A DNA stretch of 45,440 nt from an uncultured Clostridia bacterium (GCA_944376265.1 CALWCD010000010.1:1-45440), one strand, 5' to 3'. Numbered from the stretch's first letter, positions 1-8,820 are shown. The notes: generated from the sequence alone by a model not told the origin. A program made the numbers and translations.

Positions 1-42
1 ATTGCCCACCGCCTCCGGGAAAAAGACCTTTCCACGCATTGA
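1..42 (+). CDS. C-terminal tail of an upstream gene (partial)
   Basis: Frame 1 is open from the window edge and reads 13 codons ending ...REKDLSTH before TGA at 40-42. It may be the end of an upstream gene, but 13 residues allow no family call, and a chance open stretch is possible. The promoter of the next gene overlaps its stop codon. Confidence 0.25.
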   Translation: MAHRLREKDLSTH

Positions 43-67
43 CATTCCAGGAGGTACTGAGTAGAAT
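39..67 (+). promoter_or_regulatory. Sigma-A type promoter of the alpha-galactosidase gene
   Basis: TTGACA at 39-44 and TAGAAT at 62-67 are separated by exactly 17 bp, close to consensus. Transcription would start near 74. This leaves a short leader with AGGAGG at 86-91 and argues against the upstream in-frame ATG at 66. Confidence 0.7.
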
Positions 68-98
68 GGAGACAAAATCAAACGCAGGAGGAATGAAT

Positions 99-1253
99 AT
101 GCAGGACAAATATTTGGGCATCACCCCGCCTATGGGGTGGAATTCCTGGAACACCTTCACTTGGAACATCAACGACCAGCTGATCCGCCAGACCGCCGAC
201 GTAATGGTGGACAGCGGCCTGAAAGACGCAGGTTATGAGTATGTGGTCATCGACGACTGCTGGAGCCTGAAGCAGCGGGACGAAAAGGGCTTTCTGGTGG
301 CAGACCCGGAGAAGTTCCCCCATGGCATGAAGGCGGTGGCGGACTACGTTCACAGCAAGGGGTTGAAATTTGGCATGTACTCCTGCTGCGGCACCCACAC
401 CTGCGCTGGGTATCCTGGCAGCTTTGAGCACGAATTCCAGGACGCGGAGACCTTCGCCTCCTGGGGTGTGGACTACCTGAAGTATGACAACTGCTACAAG
501 CCCCGTCACGCTGACGGAGAAATGCTCTACAAGCGCATGTCCCTGGCCCTGCGCAACTGCGGCCGTGACATTCTCTTCTCCGCCTGCAACTGGGGCGTGG
601 ACGGAGTCCACCAGTGGATTCAGGGTTCCGGCGCCCAGCTGTTCCGCTCCACCGGGGACATTCAGGACAGCTGGGAGTCCATCAAGAACCTGGCTCTGTC
701 CCAGATCGACAAGACGCCTTTCTCCGGTCCCTACTGCCACAACGACATCGACATGCTGGTGGTGGGCATGCATGGGGGCAGCAACAACGAGTTCATCGGG
801 ACCATCGGGGGCTGCACCGATGAGGAGTACCGCACCCACTTCTCCCTGTGGGCCATCATGAACTCTCCCCTGATGATCGGCTGCGACATTCGCTCCATGA
901 GCGATTACACCAAGGAGACCCTCACCAACCCGGATGTGATCGCCATTAACCAGGACATTGAGTGCCGTGGGCCCTACTGCGTCCGCCAGTGGAACAACCC
1001 GGACAATGTGCTTTCCCTGATCAAGCCTATGAGCGACGGCTCCCTGGCCATCGGCATGTTCAATTTCGGGGATGTGCGCAGCGAGATGTCTCTCCAGTTC
1101 TGGGATCTGGGCCTGCCGGTGGCCGCCGGCGTGGGCCTGGAACTGTACAACTGCTGGACCCACGAAAGCGAAGGCCGGTTCTTCGAGCGGTACGCCGGGA
1201 TTATCGAACCCCACGGCTGCCTGATGTTCCGCGGGAAGCTGGTCCGCCGCTGA
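99..1253 (+). CDS. GH27 family alpha-galactosidase
   Basis: 384-residue cytoplasmic glycoside hydrolase (no signal peptide) predicted to release terminal alpha-galactose from oligosaccharides such as melibiose or raffinose. The TIM-barrel start GITPPMGWNSWN is near the N-terminus. The family nucleophile lies in LKYDNC (Asp130) and the acid/base in RSTGDIQD (Asp187). A C-terminal beta domain follows the NSPLMIGCD stretch. The start at 99 is chosen because AGGAGG (86-91) is 7 nt upstream and the promoter at 39-67 would place upstream ATGs at or before the transcript start. Its stop overlaps the start of the next gene (TGATG). GH27 also contains alpha-N-acetylgalactosaminidases, so substrate specificity is inferred. 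Confidence 0.9.
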   Translation: MQDKYLGITPPMGWNSWNTFTWNINDQLIRQTADVMVDSGLKDAGYEYVVIDDCWSLKQRDEKGFLVADPEKFPHGMKAVADYVHSKGLKFGMYSCCGTHTCAGYPGSFEHEFQDAETFASWGVDYLKYDNCYKPRHADGEMLYKRMSLALRNCGRDILFSACNWGVDGVHQWIQGSGAQLFRSTGDIQDSWESIKNLALSQIDKTPFSGPYCHNDIDMLVVGMHGGSNNEFIGTIGGCTDEEYRTHFSLWAIMNSPLMIGCDIRSMSDYTKETLTNPDVIAINQDIECRGPYCVRQWNNPDNVLSLIKPMSDGSLAIGMFNFGDVRSEMSLQFWDLGLPVAAGVGLELYNCWTHESEGRFFERYAGIIEPHGCLMFRGKLVRR

Positions 1254-1456
1254 TGGCCAACTACAAAACCTGCAAACAGTGCGGGGCGTCCTTGGGCGGG
1301 GATGACATTGCCATTTTCCGCAAGCTGGTGAACCGGGGCGCGGAGGAATTTCTCTGTATCGACTGCCTGGCGGCCTATTTTGACTGCCCTCGGGAGGAGA
1401 TCGAAAAGCGCATCCGCTGGTACCGGGAGAGCGGCCAGTGCACGTTATTTCGCTGA
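1253..1456 (+). CDS. Small zinc-ribbon protein
   Basis: 67 residues translated from an ATG overlapping the alpha-galactosidase stop (TGATG), so probably translationally coupled. Two knuckles, CKQC near the N-terminus and CIDC in the middle, fit a treble-clef or ribbon zinc site. The rest is charged and helical (EEIEKRIRWYRES). There is no signal peptide or membrane segment. The function is unknown; the coupling suggests co-expression with the glycosidase rather than a shared enzymatic role. Confidence 0.7.
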   Translation: MANYKTCKQCGASLGGDDIAIFRKLVNRGAEEFLCIDCLAAYFDCPREEIEKRIRWYRESGQCTLFR

Positions 1457-1554
1457 ATCCCTCTAAATTTTGTGGTTTTCCCGGAAAAACCCTGTTTTTG
1501 CCCCCTACATTTTGACGTGAAGTGTGAATAGTTTGTGAACATTACAAAAGAGGG

Positions 1555-1583
1555 TTGCAATCTCTCAAAAGGCGTGCTAGAAT
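1555..1583 (+). promoter_or_regulatory. Sigma-A type promoter with downstream TGTAAC repeats
   Basis: TTGCAA (1555-1560), a 17-bp spacer and TAGAAT (1578-1583) form a good promoter about 78 bp upstream of the small membrane protein start at 1661. Three TGTAAC hexamers (1583-1588, 1594-1599, 1614-1619) begin at the end of the -10 box and may be an operator. Confidence 0.6.
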
Positions 1584-1660
1584 GTAACCAAATTGTAACA
1601 CTTGTCATCGAAGTGTAACCATCCGAAGAAGGGTGGCCGCTTTTGAAAGGAGTGTACGGA

Positions 1661-2005
1661 ATGCGGAAAAAACTGGTGCAAAACCTGCTGTCTTTCCTGC
1701 TGGTGCTGGCGCTGACGGTATGTGCGGTGGGCGCCCTGAGCATGGTCACCCAGGCCAAAACCGACCCCGCCCTTCCCACCGTGGAAGAAACCGCTTCCGT
1801 CGCGGAGCTTTCCGCATCCGTAGCCCGTCCCATGGCGGCGTCTCCGCTGTTGTGTGTGGCAGCGTTCCTGGCAATCCTGCTTCTGGTGGGCGTTGGGCTC
1901 ACCCTGTACCGCAGGGAAAAGCTGCGGGGCAAGGACACGCCTCAGGGGAAACGGAGCTACGTTCCTCGGGAGGACATGTCCTTTGCGGGCAAGAACAGAG
2001 TATAA
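1661..2005 (+). CDS. Small membrane protein of unknown function
   Basis: 114 residues. It has a basic N-terminus (MRKKLVQN), a hydrophobic signal or anchor segment (about residues 8-27), an Ala/Ser/Glu-rich outer stretch, a second membrane segment (about 65-84) and a short basic cytoplasmic tail. The start at 1661 follows AAGGAG at good distance; an in-frame TTG at 1643 is less likely. I do not recognise a family. It is monocistronic, with its own promoter at 1555-1583, and faces a leftward operon. Confidence 0.6.
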   Translation: MRKKLVQNLLSFLLVLALTVCAVGALSMVTQAKTDPALPTVEETASVAELSASVARPMAASPLLCVAAFLAILLLVGVGLTLYRREKLRGKDTPQGKRSYVPREDMSFAGKNRV

Positions 2006-2125
2006 GGGTTTTCGTCCTTTCATATTTTACCTCGGAACAGGGCCGGCAGCTTTGCCGGCTCTGTTTTTGACAGTTCCCCCGAAAGGGAAAAGGTGCGGCG
2101 CAAAAATGCGTCACACCTTTTTTTG

Positions 2126-2506
2126 TCACCGTTTGCTGTTGGCGAACTGGGCCGCTTCTTTCAACCAAGCCAGCAGCTCCTCGTCCATGTCCTCCGGCGA
2201 GCCGATCACCACGTGATGGGTCCAGCGGTTGGGATAGGGCTCTGTTTTCACGGCGATCCGGGGATGCTCCACCGGATAGGCCAGTCCAAAGGTCACCGTG
2301 AGATAGGGGGAGGGCAGGTCCTTTTTCCGACGCACCGCCAGCAGAGATGCGCATCCGAACTGGTGCCTCAGGTAAAAGCTGATCTGGCTTTTGCCCACTT
2401 TCAGGGTCATGTCCGGGAGAGCCGCCTGCAGTTTTTCCTCCAATGCCTGGTACAGAGACAGGGCCCCGGGACTTTTTTCGAAAAAGAACAGCACATCCTG
2501 GTCCAT
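2126..2506 (-). CDS. DUF5655-like hypothetical protein
   Basis: 126 residues starting MDQDVLFFFEKSP. A central core with KVGKSQISFYLRHQFGCASL and a later VTFGLAYPVEHPRIAVKTEPYP resembles the DUF5655 fold, a small domain often found alone in Firmicutes. The function is unknown. It is the last gene of a leftward set (dtd, acyltransferase, this gene); its start lies a few bases after the upstream stop at 2512. An in-frame GTG at 2515 would give three more residues. Confidence 0.6.
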   Translation of the reverse strand: MDQDVLFFFEKSPGALSLYQALEEKLQAALPDMTLKVGKSQISFYLRHQFGCASLLAVRRKKDLPSPYLTVTFGLAYPVEHPRIAVKTEPYPNRWTHHVVIGSPEDMDEELLAWLKEAAQFANSKR

Positions 2507-2511
2507 CGCGG

Positions 2512-3426
2512 TCACCCTTTCCGGTTGAGGATCTTCTCCCCGTCGAAGAGCAGGACACCAAAGCCGCTGCCGGTCTTGTTCCCTTCCATCAGCCATTTTT
2601 TGAAGGCACGCTGCATGGAGGTGTTTTCCGGCAGGTCCGCCGGAGGATTCTGGTATTCCCCTCCAAAGACCCGCCAAGCGTCGTGAAATTCCTCAGACTC
2701 CTCCCAGCGGATCACGTCGAAGTCACTGGAGAAACTGACAATATTGGAAGTGGGGGAGAGGATCTCCCGGTTGCGGGGATACAGCAGCCAGGAATCGCAC
2801 ACGCACACAAGGGGTTTCCCCTGAAGCTCCTCCTTGAAAAACCCATATGCCCGCTTATAGGAGTCCAGCCGGGCGGCTTGGTCAAAGGGTTCCCTGCTGG
2901 AGGGAATGTGGACGCTCTTCACCGGGTCTCCGGGGCGGATGACGTACTCTCCCCACACATAGGGGGTATCCTCCTTGTAGACGGTGTTTTCAAACTCCAG
3001 CCGTCCCAGTTTTAAAATATCGCAGGAATAGAAAATAGGATACCAGAACGCCACAAAGTTGCCCCACACGCCCTGCACGTTTTTGCACTCCATCACCTTG
3101 AATTTCAGATCCCGGAAGGTCTCCCACACAAGGTCTTCCGGCACTCCCTTTTCCAGGTAGGACGCCACAGCGGGCTTTGCCGCCTGGATGAGAAACAGCA
3201 GCCACACCGTGTAGGGGTGTACACTGCTTTCCCGGGCGATGGTTTGGATGAGGGGTTCCGCCAGCTGGATGTTCAGATCCTGGCGGTAAAAGGAGTCCAC
3301 CCCACTGTCCAGAGCGGCTTCCTGCCCGGATTGCGCCAGGGCAGCGGCGCACCGGAGGGCTTCCTCCCCGGCTTCCTGTGGAAACCCTGTCTTGTTCATC
3401 AGCAGCTTCATAAAATCCAGGTCCAT
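2512..3426 (-). CDS. Acyltransferase domain-containing protein (GNAT-like, NAT_N type)
   Basis: 304 residues. The N-terminal helical part, then the central motifs WGNFVAFWYPIFYSCDILKLGRLEFE and EYVIRPGDPVKSVHIPSS, followed by the C-terminal GNAT-like half, match proteins commonly named acyltransferase domain-containing protein in Clostridia. The substrate is unknown. The start at 3426 follows GGGGAGG on the minus strand; a TTG six codons earlier is less likely. It lies 20 bp downstream of dtd and just upstream of the DUF5655-like gene, so the three probably share one transcript. Confidence 0.65.
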   Translation of the reverse strand: MDLDFMKLLMNKTGFPQEAGEEALRCAAALAQSGQEAALDSGVDSFYRQDLNIQLAEPLIQTIARESSVHPYTVWLLFLIQAAKPAVASYLEKGVPEDLVWETFRDLKFKVMECKNVQGVWGNFVAFWYPIFYSCDILKLGRLEFENTVYKEDTPYVWGEYVIRPGDPVKSVHIPSSREPFDQAARLDSYKRAYGFFKEELQGKPLVCVCDSWLLYPRNREILSPTSNIVSFSSDFDVIRWEESEEFHDAWRVFGGEYQNPPADLPENTSMQRAFKKWLMEGNKTGSGFGVLLFDGEKILNRKG

Positions 3427-3446
3427 GCCAAAACGCCTCCCCAAAG

Positions 3447-3902
3447 TTATTTGCCAATCTTTTCCGTGTCGATGAAAATGGTGACCGGCCCATTGTTGGC
3501 CACCAGCACATCCATGTGCGCGCCAAACTCCCCGGTTTCCACCTTCCGGGTGCCCAGGGCTTTGGAGCGCGCCACGAAATGGCGGTAAAGCCTGTCCGCC
3601 TCTTCCGGGGCCGCCGCCCTATCAAAGGAGGGCCGGCGGCCCTTCTTGCAGTCGGTGCCCAGGGTGAAGTTGGACACCACCAGCAGTTCCCCGTCCACGT
3701 CCTCCAGGGACAAGTTCATTTTTTCGTTTTCGTCGGTGAAAATCCGCAGCCCCCGCACCTTTTCCGCCAGGAACTCCGCCTGGGACTCCCCGTCCCCCTT
3801 CATCACGCCCAGAAAGACCACCAGTCCCTGACCGATCTCCCGGGTTTCCTTGTAGTCGATGGTGATCTGCGCCCGGCTCACCCGTTGGATCACTGCCCGC
3901 AT
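3447..3902 (-). CDS. dtd: D-aminoacyl-tRNA deacylase
   Basis: 151 residues, the usual length for the family. The enzyme hydrolyses D-amino acids mischarged on tRNA in the cytoplasm. The sequence starts MRAVIQRVSRAQI and contains KGRRPSF and the conserved NNGPVT (Gly-cisPro) motif near the C-terminus. The other catalytic motif, usually SQFTL, reads SNFTL here, a Gln-to-Asn change. The start at 3902 has GGGAGGGAG just upstream. It is the first gene of a leftward operon with the acyltransferase and DUF5655-like genes. Confidence 0.93.
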   Translation of the reverse strand: MRAVIQRVSRAQITIDYKETREIGQGLVVFLGVMKGDGESQAEFLAEKVRGLRIFTDENEKMNLSLEDVDGELLVVSNFTLGTDCKKGRRPSFDRAAAPEEADRLYRHFVARSKALGTRKVETGEFGAHMDVLVANNGPVTIFIDTEKIGK

Positions 3903-3970
3903 AAACTCCCTCCCGTTTCTAAAAGCTGCCCCTATCTTAGCACACTTTCCCCCAAAAAGCCAGGAGCTTC

Positions 3971-3999
3971 TTGCGCCGGGGAAACGGGACTGATATAAT
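3971..3999 (+). promoter_or_regulatory. Sigma-A type promoter of the aldose-1-epimerase-like gene
   Basis: TTGCGC (3971-3976), a 17-bp spacer and a perfect TATAAT (3994-3999) lie 35 bp upstream of the start codon at 4035. They sit in the divergent gap between dtd and this gene. Confidence 0.7.
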
Positions 4000-4034
4000 G
4001 AGGGCAAGAACTCTCGGAACAAGGAGGAGTACCC

Positions 4035-4913
4035 ATGCTTTACACAGTTTCAAACGGCAAGTACACCGCCCAGGTGGATTCCACCGGCGCCCAGCTGGTC
4101 TCCCTGAAGGGGCCGGACGGCTTTGAGTACGTCTGGACCGGGGACCCGGCCTACTGGAAAGGCCACGCTCCGGTGCTGTTCCCCATTGTGGGAGGCCTGC
4201 GGGACAACAAGGCGCTTCTGGAGGGCCGGTGGGTGGAGATGGGCCGGCACGGCTTCGCCCGGCACCAGGAATTTTCCCCGGCAGAGCAGGGGGAGGGGCT
4301 CCTCTCTTTGGAGCTGACACCCAACCAGGAGACTGAGAAATGCTATCCCTTCCGCTTTGCTTTCACGGTTACCTATGCTCTGACGGAAACCGGCTACACC
4401 ACCACCTTCACGGTGGAGAACCGGGGAGACCGGCCCATGCCCTTTGTGGTGGGCGGACACCCTGGGTTCAACGTTCCGGTGGACGAGCAGGCGGCCTTTG
4501 AGGACTATGTGATCCGCTTTGAGCAGGAGGAGACCCAGCGCTGCCCGGTGATCCGCCTGGATACCTGCTTGCTGGATCCCACCCAGACCGCCTTTGAGAT
4601 GACCGCCCAAAAGGAGATTCCCCTGCGGCACGATCTGTTTTACCAGGACGCCCTGGTGTTCGAGGGGCTGAACTCCTCCACCGTGGCGGTGGTGAACCCC
4701 TCCACCGGCAAGGGCGTTGAGATGGACTTTTCCCAGTTCCCCCTGTTGGGAATCTGGTCCTGCGTCAACGACGGGCCCTATGTGTGCTTGGAGCCCTGGA
4801 CAGGCTGTGCCACCCAGACCACGGAAGGGGACACGTTCGAAGAGAAGAAGGGCATGGAGCTTCTGCCTGCCGGGGAGAAGCGGTCTTACAGCTTCCAGGT
4901 GCGGTTTCTGTGA
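4035..4913 (+). CDS. Aldose 1-epimerase family protein
   Basis: 292 residues of the galactose mutarotase-like fold. Recognisable features are the LFPIVGGLRDN and GRHGFARHQEF stretch, the central VGGHPGFNVP (family catalytic His) and a late WSCVNDGPYVCLEPW containing the general-base Glu. The sequence is closest to the LacX/YeaD-like branch that acts on sugars or sugar phosphates of uncertain identity. RBS AAGGAGG lies 6-7 nt upstream. It is monocistronic: own promoter at 3971-3999 and a strong terminator at 4955. Confidence 0.85.
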   Translation: MLYTVSNGKYTAQVDSTGAQLVSLKGPDGFEYVWTGDPAYWKGHAPVLFPIVGGLRDNKALLEGRWVEMGRHGFARHQEFSPAEQGEGLLSLELTPNQETEKCYPFRFAFTVTYALTETGYTTTFTVENRGDRPMPFVVGGHPGFNVPVDEQAAFEDYVIRFEQEETQRCPVIRLDTCLLDPTQTAFEMTAQKEIPLRHDLFYQDALVFEGLNSSTVAVVNPSTGKGVEMDFSQFPLLGIWSCVNDGPYVCLEPWTGCATQTTEGDTFEEKKGMELLPAGEKRSYSFQVRFL

Positions 4914-4954
4914 CGCCCCCTGGAGGACAGCCGGCTGACAATCTATCTGCGCGA

Positions 4955-4988
4955 AGGACAGGAGCGGGAACTCCTGTCCTTTTCTTTT
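4955..4988 (+). terminator. Rho-independent terminator after the epimerase gene
   Basis: A perfect 10-bp stem, AGGACAGGAG (4955-4964) with CTCCTGTCCT (4971-4980), is followed by TTTCTTTT. Confidence 0.85.
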
Positions 4989-5229
4989 GCCGAAGGGGAG
5001 GGCAGCGGAGGAGGAAAACGTTCGCCTATACAAAACGAAACGGTTTTGCCCTGTTTTTTCAGCGAAATACCGAAGGGGAAATTTGAAAAACCCCCTTCCC
5101 TTTTTTGAAACGAGGGCTATAATTATGGGAGCCTGAAAACAAGGCTTTTTCCCCCAGGGACCTGTCCTTGAGGGAGAGAAATTCAGTGTTCGCGCCGGGA
5201 GCCGCCCGACGCGAGAGGGAGGAAAAACT
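4989..5229 (+). promoter_or_regulatory. Leader region of the ABC exporter operon
   Basis: No gene is visible in this stretch. A perfect -10 box TATAAT lies at 5118-5123 with no convincing -35 at 17 bp, so it may need an activator. The transcribed leader of about 100 nt contains a GC-rich hairpin (TTCGCG...CGCGAG around 5187-5214) just before the GGAGG of the first gene, which could affect translation. Confidence 0.4.
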
Positions 5230-6996
5230 ATGTTTCAGCTAAAGTGGGTGTGGAAGCAAATGGAAGGCTTCCGAAAACGATACGTTTTCGCCCTGTGCTC
5301 CACCGCGGTGCTCTCTGTGCTGGCCCTTGGCAACTCTGTCATCACCGCCAACATCATGGACACCGTGTTCGAGCCTCTCACCGAAACCGGCTTGGTAACC
5401 CAGGAAGTGATCCGCCATCTGCTGATCCTGGTGGGGGTACTTGTTGGGTTCACCTTGTTCCGCACCAGTTTCAACTACTGTTCCGTTCTCACCTACGAGA
5501 CCTGTTCCCAGAAGCTGATCTACAAGCTGCGCCGTGACCTGTACAAGAACATGCAGGAGCAGGACCAGGCCTTCTACGGCAAGAACCGCACCGGCGACCT
5601 GATGACCCGCCTCACCGGCGACATGGACATGATCCGCTTCGCGGTGGCCTGGGTGCTGCGGCAGCTCATCGACTGCTCGGTGCTGTTTCTCACCACCTCC
5701 ATCACCTTCCTGGTGACGGACTGGCTTTTTGCCCTGTCCATGCTGGCGGTGACCCCCATTATTTTCGCCTTGACCTATGTGTTCTCCAAACGGGTCCATC
5801 CCCTGTACGTGGACCTGCGGGAGCGGCTTTCCCAGCTGAACACCTGCGCCCAGGAGAACATTTCCGGCAACCGGGTGGTGAAGGCGTTTGCCCGGGAGGA
5901 CTACGAGATCAACCGGTTCGATGAGAAAAACACCGACTACAAGAAGGCCAACACCAAGGCTTCCCTGCTGTGGCTGAAGTTCAGCCCCTACATCGACGGC
6001 CTGTCTCAATCTCTGGCCATTGCCGTGGGGCTGGTGGGCGGTGCGTTCCTCATTTCGGGGCGCATCTCCATTGGCACCTTCACCCTGTTCAACTCCCTTA
6101 CCTGGACGTTGACCAACCCCATGCGCATGCTGGGCATGCACCTGAACGACCTGCAGCGGTTCTTCGCCAGCTCCACCAAGATCATCGAGCTGTACTATGC
6201 CAAGTCCACCATCACCTCCCGGCCCGATGCCAAGCCGGTGAAAACCCGGATGAAGGGGGAGATCGACTTCAAAGGAGTGGACCTGGATCTGCACGGCATG
6301 CCGGTGCTGCGGGACATCAACCTGCACATCCAGCCCGGGGAGACCGTGGCCATTATGGGGCCCACCGGCTCCGGCAAGACTTCTCTGGTGAACCTGATCC
6401 CCCGCTTTACCGATGTGTCCGGCGGGGTGCTCTCCATTGACGGCACCCCTGTGGGCCTGTATGACCTGCACGGCCTGCGCCACTCCATCGGCATCGCCAC
6501 CCAGGATGTGTTCCTGTTCTCCGACACGGTGGACGGCAACATTGCCTACGGCGACACCAGCCTTTCCGAGGAGGATGTGAAGCGGTACGCCAAAATGGCG
6601 GACGTGGACTTTGTGGAAAAACTGCCCGACGGCTTTGACACCCTCATCGGCGAGCGGGGCACCGGTTTGTCCGGCGGTCAGAAGCAGCGTATCGCTCTGG
6701 CCCGGGCGTTGGCGGTGCGGCCTTCCGTCCTCATTCTGGACGACACCACCTCCGCCGTGGACCTGGAAACGGAGAAGTACATCCAGGAGCAGCTTGCCAA
6801 CCTGGATTTCCCCTGCACCAAGATCATTGTGGCGCAGCGTATCTCCACCACCAAGCGGGCGGATAAGATCGTGGTGCTGGACAAGGGGCGCATTGCCGAC
6901 ATCGGCACCCACGAGGAGCTGTCCCAGCGTCCCGGCTATTACCGGGAGGTATTCCTGCTGCAAAACGGCATGGACGTGGAAAGGGAGGTGGTCTAA
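5230..6996 (+). CDS. ABC exporter half-transporter, degenerate-site subunit
   Basis: 588 residues: six membrane helices (about 20-310) fused to an ATPase domain. Walker A is GPTGSGKTS (377-385) and the signature is canonical LSGGQ (480-484). However, the catalytic Glu after Walker B is Asp (LILDDTTSAVD, Asp505) and the switch His is Gln (VAQRIST, Gln536). This is the pattern of the non-hydrolysing half of heterodimeric type IV exporters such as BmrC/BmrD or TM287/288. It is directly followed by its partner, start codon adjacent. The substrate (drug, lipid or peptide) cannot be read from the sequence. Confidence 0.9.
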   Translation: MFQLKWVWKQMEGFRKRYVFALCSTAVLSVLALGNSVITANIMDTVFEPLTETGLVTQEVIRHLLILVGVLVGFTLFRTSFNYCSVLTYETCSQKLIYKLRRDLYKNMQEQDQAFYGKNRTGDLMTRLTGDMDMIRFAVAWVLRQLIDCSVLFLTTSITFLVTDWLFALSMLAVTPIIFALTYVFSKRVHPLYVDLRERLSQLNTCAQENISGNRVVKAFAREDYEINRFDEKNTDYKKANTKASLLWLKFSPYIDGLSQSLAIAVGLVGGAFLISGRISIGTFTLFNSLTWTLTNPMRMLGMHLNDLQRFFASSTKIIELYYAKSTITSRPDAKPVKTRMKGEIDFKGVDLDLHGMPVLRDINLHIQPGETVAIMGPTGSGKTSLVNLIPRFTDVSGGVLSIDGTPVGLYDLHGLRHSIGIATQDVFLFSDTVDGNIAYGDTSLSEEDVKRYAKMADVDFVEKLPDGFDTLIGERGTGLSGGQKQRIALARALAVRPSVLILDDTTSAVDLETEKYIQEQLANLDFPCTKIIVAQRISTTKRADKIVVLDKGRIADIGTHEELSQRPGYYREVFLLQNGMDVEREVV

Positions 6997-8766
6997 ATGG
7001 CACGCAACAAGTTTGATGTGGACGAGACCCTGGAAACCCCATTTAACATAAAACACCTGCTTCGGGCCGGCACTTATGTGGGCCGCCACAAGAAAAAGAT
7101 GATCCTTTCCCTGTTGTTTTCCGCCATTTCCGCCGCCTGTTCCCTGGTGGGCCCCCTGCTGATCCAGCGGACCATCGATGTGTCCGTGCCCAACAAGGAC
7201 TATTTGGAACTGGTGTGGCTCTCTGTGGTGATGCTTATCTCCATCGTGCTGTCCATCCTGTTCTCCCGGGCCCGGTCCAAGTACATGATCGTGGTGGGCC
7301 AGGAGATCATCTACGACATCCGGAAGGACCTGTTCGAGCACCTGCAGAAGCTGCCCTTCCAGTTCTACGACGACCGGCCCCACGGAAAGATCCTCACCCG
7401 TGTCATCAACTACGTGAACTCCGTCTCCGACGCCCTGTCCAACGGCATCATCAACTTTGTGCTGGAGATTTTCAACCTGCTGCTCATCGCCGTGTTCATG
7501 TTCCTGTGCGATGTCCGCCTGAGCCTGATCGTCTTGGCGGGCATTCCCCTGTTTCTGGTGATTGTCCTGCTGATCAAGCCCGCCCAGCGCCGGGCATGGC
7601 AGGACGTGTCCAACAAGAGCTCCAACCTGAACGCCTACCTCCACGAGAGCCTGGACGGCATGAAGATCACCCAGGCTTTCACCCGTGAGGAGGAGAACCG
7701 GGAGATCTACGACAAGCTGAACAAGAAGTGCGTCTCCACCTGGATGAAGGCCCAGTACACCTCCAACCTGGTATGGTACTCCGTGGACAACATCTCCACC
7801 TGGGTGGTGGGGGCCATGTATATCATCGGCCTGATGATGCTGGGACCCGCCATGCAGATCGGCACCTTGATCGCCGTCTCCTCTTACGCCTGGCGGTTCT
7901 GGCAGCCTATTTTGAACCTTTCCAACCTGTACAATACCTTTATCAACGCCGTGGCCTACCTGGAGCGCATCTTCGAGATGATCGACGAGCCTGTCACCGT
8001 GGACGACGCTCCCGGCGCCACGGAGCTGCCTCCCATCACCGGCCGTGTTACCTTTGACGACGTGACCTTCTCCTATGACGGCAAGGTGAACATTCTGGAG
8101 CACTTCAACCTGGATGTGCAGCCCGGCGAGTCCATTGCCCTAGTGGGACCCACCGGCGCCGGAAAGACCACCGTGGTGAACCTGATCTCCCGGTTCTACA
8201 ACATCAATGAGGGCCGGCTCCTGCTGGACGGCCACGACATTGCCGGGGTGACCCTCCACTCTCTCCGCTCCCAGATGGGCATTATGCTCCAGGACAGCTT
8301 CATCTTCTCCGGGACCATTATGGACAATATCCGCTATGGCCGCCTGGACGCCACGGACGAGGAGGTTATCGCCGCCGCCAAAACGGTGCGGGCCGACGAG
8401 TTCATCCGGGAGATGGAGGACGGCTACTACACCCAGGTGAACGAGCGTGGTTCCCGTTTGTCTCAGGGCCAGCGGCAGCTGGTGGCCTTTGCCCGCACGC
8501 TGCTCTCCGACCCCAAGATCCTGGTGCTGGACGAGGCCACTTCCTCTATCGACGCCAAGACGGAGCGGCTGCTCCAGGAGGGCTTGCAGGCCCTGTTGAA
8601 GGGACGCACCTCCTTTATCATCGCCCACCGGCTGTCCACCATCAAAAACTGCGACCGCATCCTGTATATCTCCAACAAAGGCATCGCGGAGATGGGGAAC
8701 CATCAGCAGCTTCTGGAACGCAAGGGCTACTACTATCACCTGTACACCGCTCAGCTGGAAAGCTGA
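6997..8766 (+). CDS. ABC exporter half-transporter, catalytic-site subunit
   Basis: 589 residues with the same layout as its partner. The ATPase domain has Walker A GPTGAGKTT (384-392), Walker B LVLDEATSSID with the catalytic Glu513, and the switch His544 in IIAHRLST. Its signature is LSQGQ instead of LSGGQ (488-492). Thus the degenerate nucleotide site (Walker motifs of subunit 1, signature of subunit 2) and the canonical site (the reverse) are cleanly separated. It begins immediately after the upstream stop and is followed by a terminator at 8780. Confidence 0.9.
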   Translation: MARNKFDVDETLETPFNIKHLLRAGTYVGRHKKKMILSLLFSAISAACSLVGPLLIQRTIDVSVPNKDYLELVWLSVVMLISIVLSILFSRARSKYMIVVGQEIIYDIRKDLFEHLQKLPFQFYDDRPHGKILTRVINYVNSVSDALSNGIINFVLEIFNLLLIAVFMFLCDVRLSLIVLAGIPLFLVIVLLIKPAQRRAWQDVSNKSSNLNAYLHESLDGMKITQAFTREEENREIYDKLNKKCVSTWMKAQYTSNLVWYSVDNISTWVVGAMYIIGLMMLGPAMQIGTLIAVSSYAWRFWQPILNLSNLYNTFINAVAYLERIFEMIDEPVTVDDAPGATELPPITGRVTFDDVTFSYDGKVNILEHFNLDVQPGESIALVGPTGAGKTTVVNLISRFYNINEGRLLLDGHDIAGVTLHSLRSQMGIMLQDSFIFSGTIMDNIRYGRLDATDEEVIAAAKTVRADEFIREMEDGYYTQVNERGSRLSQGQRQLVAFARTLLSDPKILVLDEATSSIDAKTERLLQEGLQALLKGRTSFIIAHRLSTIKNCDRILYISNKGIAEMGNHQQLLERKGYYYHLYTAQLES

Positions 8767-8779
8767 CCTGATCCAACGC

Positions 8780-8820
8780 GCAGCCGGCCTTGAGGAACCA
8801 GGGCCGGCTGCGGCTGTTTT
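8780..8820 (+). terminator. Terminator of the ABC exporter operon
   Basis: GCAGCCGGCC (8780-8789) pairs with GGCCGGCTGC (8802-8811) and is followed by GGCTGTTTT. Confidence 0.8.

Noticed and set aside
5239-8103. 954-codon open frame on the minus strand across the ABC exporter genes
   Set aside because: It is antisense to two intact ABC genes and consists of His/Gly/Val-rich low-complexity sequence typical of a GC-rich shadow frame.
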